Source of the DNA: Isosphaera pallida ATCC 43644
GTDB lineage: Bacteria > Planctomycetota > Planctomycetia > Isosphaerales > Isosphaeraceae
NCBI RefSeq assembly: GCF_000186345.1
Contig: NC_014962.1
Location: 1,240,001 to 1,304,000, forward strand
Direction of reading: 5' to 3'
Length of the DNA: 64,000 nucleotides
The notes beneath the pieces are model-generated. The model was not told where the DNA came from. It saw nothing but the letters and a program-made list of their open reading frames with translations, and did not search any database. How positions within the stretch are numbered: position 1 is the first letter of the stretch; every line of letters starts with the position of its first letter. A program made the position numbers and the translations under genes. Below, piece after piece: positions 1 to 8,000 of this stretch.

Positions 1-632
1 AACGCGGGCAGACCCAGACCGCCGAACACCAGCCAGACATCGAGCGCGGCGTTGATCACGTTGGCCGCAATCATCACCACCATGACCGAGCGGACGATTC
101 CCACGCCTTGAAGGTAGCGTCTCCAGGCGACGTAGAGCATCAGCGGCAAGGTGCTGAAATTGAGGCCCAGGAGGTAGGAGCGGGTCGCCTCGGCCAGTTC
201 CGGCTCGATACCCCAGGGTTCCAGAAGGTGGCTTACTGCCCAGACGATCAGCATCATCGGGGCGGTCATGGCGATGGCGAGCCAACCGCCGTGAAACAGG
301 GTCTGGCGGGCGTCGCGACGTTCGCCCGCGCCATGGGCTTGCGAGACCATTGGATCCATGCCGGCCAGCAAGCCCATGCCAACAATGATGGTCATAAAAT
401 GGAGCGTGGAGCCAAGGCTCGCCGCGGCGATCGCCTTGACGCCCACCCGTCCTAGAACGAGCAGGTCCACCAGATTCATGGTCGCCCAGGCGAGTTCCGA
501 AGCAGCCACGGGCAGGGCCAGTTTCCAAACCGAACCCAACTCGCTCAACCAGGAATCCGTTCGCGCGGGTCGTCGTTTCAATCCGAGGAGGTTGGGTCGC
601 CGAGGCGGGGGGAGCGGATGATCCGAGGTCAT
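1..632 (-). CDS. MATE family efflux transporter, N-terminal part (runs off the left edge)
   Basis: Reading leftward from ATG at 632-630 gives 210 uninterrupted residues to the window edge with no stop, so the gene is cut. The translation has about 20 proline/arginine-rich residues and then hydrophobic helices typical of the MATE (NorM/DinF) Na+ or H+ drug antiporters of the inner membrane. Visible family signatures are WATMNLVDLLVLGRVG (about 49-64), the loop MDPMVSQAHGAGE (about 92-104), WRRYLQGVGIVRS (about 170-182) and NVINAALDVWLVFGGLG (about 191-207). About half of the usual 450-residue family length is present. No convincing ribosome site precedes the ATG, but the next in-frame Met lies inside the first helix. 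The substrate cannot be told. Confidence 0.88.
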   Translation of the reverse strand, partial: MTSDHPLPPPRRPNLLGLKRRPARTDSWLSELGSVWKLALPVAASELAWATMNLVDLLVLGRVGVKAIAAASLGSTLHFMTIIVGMGLLAGMDPMVSQAHGAGERRDARQTLFHGGWLAIAMTAPMMLIVWAVSHLLEPWGIEPELAEATRSYLLGLNFSTLPLMLYVAWRRYLQGVGIVRSVMVVMIAANVINAALDVWLVFGGLGLPA

Positions 633-938
633 GCTTCGATCGTCTGGAGTGCTTGAGTTTTGGGAAGGTGGAACCTGCTCGCGTGACGGATCGAGCGCGA
701 CGTCGAGACGAGGTGTCGCGGTTGGGCGAGCGATCCCCAGTCGGGTTTTGGCGGTGGTTTGGGGCACGCGCGTCGTCGATTACTCTGGAAGCGGTGACCT
801 GGTTGGCGTGTTCGGGACACGGTGGAAGCCCTGTGTTGCGCTTGGGGGACATGGTGGGGATTCACGCAGAGGTTCACTCGACCCGCGTCGTTAGCCTCCG
901 ACAGTTGCCTGCCGCGATGGGGAGGATTGGGTTCACGT
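633..938. other. Intergenic stretch without a supported gene
   Basis: About 300 bases separate the start of the MATE gene from the stop of the FlhB-like gene. Open frames crossing it on either strand run into the neighbouring genes and have no recognisable protein content. It presumably carries the promoter of the MATE gene, but I see no clear -35/-10 pair. Confidence 0.5.
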
Positions 939-1871
939 TCAGGAGGCGCTTTCGCCGGGGTCTCGGCGTCCAATCGAACCAATAGGAAGGGACGGATCGG
1001 CGGGACGTTCGAGGTTGGAGGGAACACTCAGCGAGGGGGGGGTGGCGGCGAGGTTGGCGGTGCGATCCTGACGGGGATCGAGGCGAAGTCCACGCTGTCG
1101 GGCCAGTTCACGCCGTCGCGCCCTCCAGGCTGGGTTGCTTTCCGAGGAGCGTCGTTCGTCCCGATTTTCCTCGGGCGTTCGCATCAGTCGTCGTTCCACG
1201 TCCCGCCAGCGCCAGGCGAATTCCAGAAGACCCAGGATTGCCAACCCCGCAGTCAAACTCAACGACCAGCGCCAGGTAAGTTGGACGGCCTGGGCAAATC
1301 GGCTAGGCAAGGCGTTAGGAAGGGGGAACGTGGTCATGGTCTCCGAAACGTGATCGACAGCCATCAGACCCCAGCCCACCACGCCGATCGTTGCGCCGAG
1401 GAATCCCAAGAATCGCAATGCTTCGCCGACACCCCGGCCGAGGGCTGTTCCCATGCCCAATTCCTCCCAATGATGGGGCCGCCAGAGTCGGCGGGGGTCT
1501 GGGATGAGGCGAGCGGGGGTGATATTCCCGAGGGTCTGGGTGACATGAATCAACGTCATCGCCACGACAGGTGCCAGAATGATGTTGAGCGTTGGGGTGA
1601 CAGTGGCCAGGACCAAGCTTGTAACTGAGGTGGTGGCGTGGTTGATTGAGAGCGGGGCGTGGGAGGGAGGGTTGAGCATGAGGTCGGACCAGGAGCGGGT
1701 GGCCAGACCGATCCAGCCGCTTGCGGCCGCGTTGCCCCAGGCGGCCAGCCCAACCAGCCCAGCGGCCAGTCCGGCGGCGGCGGTGAGGTTGGGCGCGAAG
1801 GGAACCAGGCCGTTGCGACGTGCTTCGGCCCGCTGCCGGGGCGTGGGTGCTTGAGTCCGTTCTTCCGACAT
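939..1871 (-). CDS. FlhB/SctU-like export-gate protein lacking the autocleavage domain
   Basis: A 310-residue protein. The start at 1871 (MSEERTQAPTPRQRAEARR) gives the FlhB-style opening (E-x-T-x-x-P-T-P-x-R-x-x-A-R). Four hydrophobic segments follow at about 30-47, 84-110, 153-175 and 200-220. Then comes a charged stretch (about 222-262) ending in NPAWRARRRELARQR, which resembles the FlhB linker 'DPxxKxRxRxxxREMARxR'. FlhB and SctU sit in the type III export gate of flagella or injectisomes and switch substrate after self-cleavage at NPTH. Here the NPTH motif and the rest of the FlhB C-domain are missing and replaced by about 45 low-complexity residues. No other flagellar or type III gene lies in the window. 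It may be a relic or a repurposed membrane protein. The family call is from remembered motifs; the function is unknown. Confidence 0.7.
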   Translation of the reverse strand: MSEERTQAPTPRQRAEARRNGLVPFAPNLTAAAGLAAGLVGLAAWGNAAASGWIGLATRSWSDLMLNPPSHAPLSINHATTSVTSLVLATVTPTLNIILAPVVAMTLIHVTQTLGNITPARLIPDPRRLWRPHHWEELGMGTALGRGVGEALRFLGFLGATIGVVGWGLMAVDHVSETMTTFPLPNALPSRFAQAVQLTWRWSLSLTAGLAILGLLEFAWRWRDVERRLMRTPEENRDERRSSESNPAWRARRRELARQRGLRLDPRQDRTANLAATPPSLSVPSNLERPADPSLPIGSIGRRDPGESAS

Positions 1872-1970
1872 CCCTGAGAGCCTCCCCTTCCCTCCAGCAG
1901 CGCCCACAATGAGGCATGAAATTGTGTCGCGACGTTCTGATCCAGGCCGATTCCGTAGTGGGGAATCGAC

Positions 1971-2903
1971 TTAGGTTGGCTCGGAACGCGAAGGCGAAGC
2001 CGTGGCCTGGTTGGCGGCTCGCAGCTGATCCTCGTGACGAAGGCGGGGTTGGGAGGCGATCCAGAACCAGAAGGCTACACCTCCCATGAGCATCCAAATA
2101 CTGATGGTTTGAGAGATGGTCATTCCGGCGAGGAAAATGCCTTCATCATTACGCAGAAATTCAATAAGGAAGCGGGTGATCGGCAGCGCGATCATGAGCA
2201 AGGCGATCACCTCCCCATCGCGGCGGCGGATGGGGTAGTACGAGAGGGTCAGAACCATCAGAAGGAAGCCATCGATGGAGGAATACAGTTGAGTGGGATG
2301 AACAGGGAGCGAGGCTTCCCGCAGGGGCGGATTCTCGCGCAGAACGCGCTGAAGTGATTCTTCGGACATCGGTTTGAGACCCAGACGCTCTTCCTCAGGC
2401 AACCGATCGCGCACCTGTTGCCACCAGACGGGCGATTCAACCGGAAACCGCACTGACACCGGTAGGTCGCAGGCGTCGCCGTAGCAGCAGCCGTTGAGGA
2501 AGCAGCCGATTCGTCCCAGCGCGATGCCCAGGCCGATCGAGGGAGCGAGCACGTCGAGCATCGCCCGCAGGGGGTAGCGGGCGCGGCTCCAATGGATGAG
2601 GCCACCGATCGTGCCGCCCAGGATGCCCCCGTAAAGCACAATGCCGCCATTCCAGATTTGAAAAACCTCCGCGAAGGAGTCGATCCGATCGCGGTACTGG
2701 ATCACCCAGAACAGACGCGCGCCGATGATGCCGAAGAGAAAAACCCAGATGCCAAGATCATATACGTGATCGGGATTGAGACCGTGATTGCGAGCCAGAC
2801 GGCCGGAAAGCCACATGGTGGCGATCAACGCCAGACAAAGCATCATGCCGTAGCCGAAAATCGGCCAGTGGATGAAGGGAAGCTCGAAAAGGATCGGTCG
2901 CAT
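1971..2903 (-). CDS. lgt: Prolipoprotein diacylglyceryl transferase (Lgt)
   Basis: Lgt moves diacylglycerol from phosphatidylglycerol to the lipobox cysteine of prolipoproteins in the inner membrane, the first step of lipoprotein maturation. The 310-residue product has the expected run of membrane helices and the family signatures HWPIFGYGMML near the N-terminus, FGIIGARLFWV, GGIVLYGGILGG, ALGRIGCFLNGCCYG (the Lgt signature with the essential Arg/Asn region) and HPTQLYSS. An insert of about 45 residues between GCCYG and HPTQLY (SVRFPVESP...LPVHP) is longer than in E. coli. This is a common variation. The window itself encodes a likely lipoprotein substrate at 15427-16713. The panD start lies about 450 bases upstream, and lgt may be transcribed with the pan genes. 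Confidence 0.96.
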   Translation of the reverse strand: MRPILFELPFIHWPIFGYGMMLCLALIATMWLSGRLARNHGLNPDHVYDLGIWVFLFGIIGARLFWVIQYRDRIDSFAEVFQIWNGGIVLYGGILGGTIGGLIHWSRARYPLRAMLDVLAPSIGLGIALGRIGCFLNGCCYGDACDLPVSVRFPVESPVWWQQVRDRLPEEERLGLKPMSEESLQRVLRENPPLREASLPVHPTQLYSSIDGFLLMVLTLSYYPIRRRDGEVIALLMIALPITRFLIEFLRNDEGIFLAGMTISQTISIWMLMGGVAFWFWIASQPRLRHEDQLRAANQATASPSRSEPT

Positions 2904-2921
2904 AAGGCTCCAGTTTGGTTT

Positions 2922-3350
2922 TCAATGAGAGGGCAGGCCGAGGGAATCGACCAGAGGGGTCTGGTCCACCCAAGCGCGTTCGATCGGTGGAGAGTCGATG
3001 ACTTCAAGAATGCGGTTATGTTGATCCAAGATCACGACCCGGGGCTTGAAGCCGGGCAATTCTTGAGGCTCCAGGTCGGCAAAGGCCATGATAATGAGCC
3101 GATCGCCGACGGTTCCCAGCCGAGCCATCGCGCCGTTGAGTTCGATTTGACCTTGACCGGGGACGCCGGGGATCACGTAGGTTTCACCCCGCAACCCAGT
3201 GGCGGCGTTGCCCACCGTGACAGCTTCGTAGGGATGCAAGCCAACCGCGGCCATGAGCTCTGGGTCGATCGTCAGGCTGCCGTGATAATTCAGCGCCGCG
3301 TGGGTGACCGTAGCTTGATGCAGCTTGGCTCGAAGAATTTTCAACCGCAT
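2922..3350 (-). CDS. panD: Aspartate 1-decarboxylase proenzyme (PanD)
   Basis: A 142-residue pyruvoyl enzyme that makes beta-alanine from L-aspartate for pantothenate and CoA. The sequence opens MRLKILRAKLHQATVTHAAL and carries the self-cleavage site Tyr-His-Gly24-Ser25 at the position expected for the family, where cleavage makes the pyruvoyl group on Ser25. Lys9 and the NAATGLRGETYVIPG segment are also typical. I chose ATG at 3350. A GTG nine bases upstream (3359) would add MTS and overlap the panC stop, but gives an atypical N-terminus. panC ends only a few bases upstream, so panC and panD form one operon and both halves of pantothenate are made together. The length matches classical PanD plus about 15 C-terminal residues. 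Confidence 0.95.
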   Translation of the reverse strand: MRLKILRAKLHQATVTHAALNYHGSLTIDPELMAAVGLHPYEAVTVGNAATGLRGETYVIPGVPGQGQIELNGAMARLGTVGDRLIIMAFADLEPQELPGFKPRVVILDQHNRILEVIDSPPIERAWVDQTPLVDSLGLPSH

Positions 3351-3355
3351 CGACG

Positions 3356-4375
3356 TCACCCCTCTCCCGCGCGGAAATGTTCGTCGTCCCCCATGAACTG
3401 GGCGGTGATGGGATCACGTGGCTCGCGTGACCTTGGGGAAGCGGGCGTGAGCGGGTGATTGTCGATCAGCCGCACTTCGCCGAAGCGCACCGCCAGAGCG
3501 GCCACGGCTGGCCGTCCCTGAAAGCGTCCTTCTAGGCGGGTTAACTCGACCGGATCGAGAATCTCGGCGTAGTCAACCCGACCCCGTGGTTCTGAGTTTA
3601 GCGTGTCCCACAGAATCTGTCGAACCCGATCGACTTCCTCCTCGCCTTGGGAGACCGCCTCGGCGGCGCGTTTCAAAGCGCGGTACAGCACGGGGGCCGC
3701 CGCGCGATCTTCGGGACTCAAGAGGCGGTTGCGACTGGAAAGGGCCAGGCCGTCCGGCTCGCGGATGGTGGGACCGAACTTCAGCTCCACGCCCAGATCC
3801 AGGTCGGTCACCATTCGGGAGAGAATCACGGTTTGTTGAAAGTCCTTGAGGCCAAACCAGGCTACGTCGGGGCAGATTTGCTGGAAAAGTTTAAGAACCA
3901 CCGTGGCCACCCCTTGAAAGTGGGTGGGACGACTCGCCCCCTCCCAAACCGAGGAAAGCCCTTCGACCCGAACCGTGGTGGCGAACCCGGGCGGGTACAT
4001 TGCCGGCGTCGTCGGCGCATAGATCAAATCGACTCCGAGCTCGTCACAGAGTCGGCAATCTTCGGCGAAGGTCCGAGGGTAGCGGTCCAAGTCCTCGTTT
4101 GGGCCAAACTGGGTGGGGTTGACGAAGATCGAGACAACCAGAACGTCGCAATCCTTGCGACACGAGGTGATCAACGAGGCGTGACCGGCATGCAGGGCTC
4201 CCATCGTTGGTACCAAGCCGATCCGCTTTCCGGCGGCGCGCGCCGGTACCAGGTGCTTGCGCACGTCCGATGGGGTGGCGACCACCACAGCTTTGAGGCC
4301 CGAGGCTGCGGCATTGACGAGGGGATCCGGGGCAACCATGCTCACGTGACGGCTTTCCAGAAGTGATGGGTCCAA
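3356..4375 (-). CDS. panC: Pantothenate synthetase (pantoate--beta-alanine ligase, PanC)
   Basis: PanC joins pantoate and beta-alanine with ATP in the cytoplasm. The 339-residue product shows the nucleotidyltransferase-fold motifs: VPTMGALHAGHASL (HxGH-type ATP site), SIFVNPTQFGPNEDLDRYPRT, GLKDFQQTVI and the KMSKS-like loop LALSSRNRLLSPEDR. An N-terminal extension of about 28 residues and a C-terminal tail of about 35 residues (polar, PRSREPRDPITAQF) make it longer than the usual 280. A second Met at residue 13 is an alternative start. The stop at 3356 nearly abuts panD, whose product supplies beta-alanine, so the two enzymes are co-expressed. Confidence 0.95.
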   Translation of the reverse strand: MDPSLLESRHVSMVAPDPLVNAAASGLKAVVVATPSDVRKHLVPARAAGKRIGLVPTMGALHAGHASLITSCRKDCDVLVVSIFVNPTQFGPNEDLDRYPRTFAEDCRLCDELGVDLIYAPTTPAMYPPGFATTVRVEGLSSVWEGASRPTHFQGVATVVLKLFQQICPDVAWFGLKDFQQTVILSRMVTDLDLGVELKFGPTIREPDGLALSSRNRLLSPEDRAAAPVLYRALKRAAEAVSQGEEEVDRVRQILWDTLNSEPRGRVDYAEILDPVELTRLEGRFQGRPAVAALAVRFGEVRLIDNHPLTPASPRSREPRDPITAQFMGDDEHFRAGEG

Positions 4376-4433
4376 TCTCGACCACGCGCGGGTTGCCGAC
4401 GATGCTGCGCGACCCCAGAGAACTTAGGTCGCC

Positions 4434-4823
4434 TCAAACGCCAGCCCCGCCCGACCAGACGGGATGAATCTTGCAACGCCGGCCTGGGCAATCTCCGCAA
4501 TTCAGGCATTCCTCGGGAATTCGTAAGTCCTCCAAGATTTCTCCGTTGAGGATAGTGCGTTCAACGATTCGTGGCACGTCCTCGATCCGAACCCGCCCAT
4601 ACCAGATGTTCTGAGGATAGATCACCACCGTTGGACCCAGTTCGCACTGATCCAGGCACCCGGCATGGTTGGCGCGGACGGTGGAACCCAAACCCACCTT
4701 GCGAAACTCCTCCTTGAAGGCTTCCCTCAAGGGTTGTTTGCCGGTAGGGTCGCAACATCCCCGCGAGTGACCAGGAGCACGGGTATTTCCACAAATGAAA
4801 ACATGGTGGCTAAACGATGCCAT
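4434..4823 (-). CDS. Thioredoxin-like [2Fe-2S] ferredoxin with an extra C-terminal cysteine cluster
   Basis: A 129-residue protein whose first 90 residues match the thioredoxin-fold 2Fe-2S ferredoxins. It has FICGNTRAPGHSRGCC near residues 9-24, an amphipathic helix, then HAGCLDQCELGPTVVIYPQ with the second cysteine pair, and WYGRV. These proteins carry one [2Fe-2S] cluster and transfer electrons; the partner is unknown. Unusually, the C-terminus adds CLNCGDCPGRRC (C-x2-C-x2-C-x4-C), four cysteines that could hold a second metal or Fe-S centre. GGAGG lies about 14 bases before the ATG, a rather long spacing. It follows the LysM gene and precedes panC on the same strand with short gaps. Confidence 0.85.
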   Translation of the reverse strand: MASFSHHVFICGNTRAPGHSRGCCDPTGKQPLREAFKEEFRKVGLGSTVRANHAGCLDQCELGPTVVIYPQNIWYGRVRIEDVPRIVERTILNGEILEDLRIPEECLNCGDCPGRRCKIHPVWSGGAGV

Positions 4824-5018
4824 AATCGTTGAACTTGCCTCCGGTCATACCGGATGGAAGTGTCCGATCCGACCCTGCGGGAGGAATTGGCCCTTGTCCA
4901 TCCAGGAGAACTGGCTCTTGGGTGAGTTGCTCGCAAATGCCGATCAGGTCTGGTCCAAACGGCGATCGGGCGAACGGGTAGCGTTGGCATTGTAGGGCAA
5001 GCGTGCGGTCTTCGGCAA

Positions 5019-8000
5019 TCAACGACGCGGACGCGGCCGAGCGTCGGCGGGCATTCGGAGCCGTGTCCCCGGCTCTAGATGGAGCGGGTCGGCGATGCGA
5101 TCGCGGTTGAGTTCGAGGATTTCCGAAGCGCGACGGCTATCGCCCAGGTAGTCGCGGGCCAACCGCTTGAGGGTGTCGTAGGGCCGCACTCGGTAGAACA
5201 GACCCTCGCTGGTTGGTCGTTCTTCGGCCTCGGTGTCCACGACGTTGGACGACTCGGCGGTGGAACGGTCGAAGGAGTTGGAGTTGTCGTTGACCCGTCG
5301 GGCGGGGGGACGCGGGTTGGCGGGCGTCGCCTCGTCCCACGACCCGCTGGTGCGCTTCTTCGGAGTGTCCTGGTCCTGGGCCGATCCGGCCAAAATCGGG
5401 CTGATGTAGCGGCGATCGAGCCACTCCACGGGGGGAATCCGGATCGTCTTGCCCACCACGAGTTCATCGATTTGGGGGACGGTCGAACGGTTGGCTGCCC
5501 AGAGCGCCTGGTAGTAGCGGGCGGTGCCGTAGTAGGTTTTGGAGATGGTCCAAAAGTTTTCGCCCCGCTTCACTACATGAAGCAACGGTTCCTTGATCGG
5601 TGCGTCGCGGTCGTCAAACGGAATCGTCGCAAGGTCGGCGTCGGGATCGGAATTGGAGCCGGTGTCGGGTGCAACCTCGGTCCAACGGTCCATATTGGAA
5701 CGGTTGGATCGTTGCGACTCGGCGAAGGGATCGTTAGAAAGCGTGTCGGAGCCGATCGACGGGGAGGGTGAGACCGCGGTCGGTAACCCGAGTCGCTCGG
5801 ACGAGGCCGCCGCGGCTGGGATGGTTCCCCGTTCCATCTCCTCGGACGGGGTGGAACCTGCTCGCGAGGCCAACGAGGGAGCGTTGGGTAGGAGAATCAC
5901 CTCGTCGTCGTTGGACTGAACTCGCGGCGTGGCCGGCGTGGCGGCGTTTTCGGTCGAGGCGGGGGGCGGTTCCAGCGCGGATGGGCTGGAACTGGGTTGA
6001 GCCGACGGGGTGGCCGGGTTGGTTGGTTTCGGGTTGACGATCGGCGCGGGGACCGGGGTAGGTGCGGCCGGCGTTGGAGCCGTCTCGGATGGGTCCGGCG
6101 GCTCGGGTCGGGGGTCGGGGTCCGAAGCCCGCGCCACCGAGACCACCGGATCGGAAACCGATGCGCTTGAACCACGGGGTGAGCGCTCGAAGTTGGACGG
6201 CCCGGTGCCGTTCGACTGCCTGTGGGTCAGGTTCGGCAGGATGATCACCCCGTCGTCGTCCGCGCTCGCCGCCGGGTTGGCACCGCCCAGGCTTTCGGCT
6301 GGGGCGGGAGCGAGTGTCGCGGCTTGAGGTTGCTTCAGAGCCTCGGAGTTTTCAGCGTGAGGGGGGGGGTCAGTTGGCGCGACGATCCGGCCACCACTTC
6401 GAGCGGAAACCGTGGGGAGGACCGTCTCCAACTCATCCGATCGCTCTGGGGCAGAGTCCCGACTCGTCGCTTGATTCGAGAACGTGTTCAGAGAAGGGAC
6501 GTCATTCGCCGCCTTGGTCTCAGGTTGTGAAATGGTGGGAGCGTTGGGGGTTCCGGTGGTCGGTGCGTTTGGTGCGGACCCCGGGGACGCGATCCGATGA
6601 TCGAGATCACCCGCATTGTCCTTCGGAAATGGGAGGGGGCGAGAGTTGGAGTCGGTTTTGAAGGGAACGGTGGGAGCGGGAGCCTCTACCTCGAAGGGAT
6701 CGGGATGATTCGGCTTGGAATGGACGCGATCGGGGACGGCGACGTTAGCCTCCCGCGGGGGCAAGGCAACGGAGGGATCGAGATCCAGACCCAGTCCAGG
6801 GGCGGGTTGAGGTTTCGAGGCGGAATCCTCAGCGCTGTCGCCCGCGGGGTTCAGGGGTGGGGGGATGATGATCTTTGAACGAGGTGGTTCGGTCGCCGGA
6901 TCGAGTTCGAGCGACGGATCGGGGGCTGGAGTCTCCTCTAACAAATGGGATGACGGTGGTGGTGTGGGCACCTTGGTGGAGGTCACCGGAGGCAGGATCG
7001 GAGCTCGCGCGGCTTCCTCCGCGGCTTTGTTCATCGCGTCGCTGTCGGAAGCGGTTTTGGGGCGGGACTCGATGTTGAGATGAGAAGAACCCGGAGCCGT
7101 GATCGTGGGGCGGATCGGCTCTTCATTCACCTCCGCGGGCGCGGGAGCGGTTGGTGATGCGATTGTCTCAGCGGTTGTGGGCAGGGTTGTCGTTGGGGAG
7201 GGGATGGGCGGAGCCACAACCGAGCGACTAGGCATCGACAAAGGCGAATCGGACGAGTCGCCCGTCGTCGCGGTGGTGTTCGGAGATGGCTGCGGATTGG
7301 CGGGGTTGCCGCTTCGATTCGCCGTCAGGGGCGGTTGAACCTTTTGGGGGGCGGTGGACGAAGTGGACTCATCCGGCGCGGAAATTGGTTCTAGGGAATG
7401 AGACTCCCGCGCCGCCGTCGGCTCGTCGTTGGAGGTTGGCGGCACTTCGGACGGTTTTCCGAGTTCGGGCACCGAATCCGCTTCCGCGTCCGCTGATCCA
7501 CCAGGTTGCGGCTGCATCTCGGGAGATTCGGGCGTTTGAGGATCGGCCTGCGAAGGAGGTTCGATCGTGGGCAACTCGGGGAAATCAAGGGCGTCGGGCG
7601 ACATGTCGGAGGCCGAGCTTTGATCGGGCGCGGAGTCGGATGGCTCGGCGTTGGGTGCGGCCCGCTCTTCGAGAATGGGCGTGGAGGCGTTTGCGTTTGG
7701 GGTGGCCGTGATTCGGGAATCCCCGATCGGGTTATCTGGCGTGGGGATGGTCGCTTGGACCGGTGCAACAGGGAACGGTTGCGCCGGTGGCGTCATGTCC
7801 TTGTTCTGAACATCTTCGGTGGGGGGGGCTTGGTGCTGGGAATCGGATTGAGGTGTTTCAAGGGGTGGAGGAAGGACCGAATCGGGAGCGGGAAGTGGCT
7901 CCAACAACTCGGTCGCGGGAGGCGCGACGGAATCCCGATCCAACGGCGGCGCGACCAGATCCTCTTCGCGGGGTGCCGTCAGCGGCGGTTCGTTCGCAAC

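Noticed and set aside
629-1027. 132-codon minus-strand ORF between the MATE and FlhB-like genes
   Set aside because: It overlaps the FlhB-like 3' end, starts with GTG without a ribosome site and has a random Arg/Pro-rich composition.
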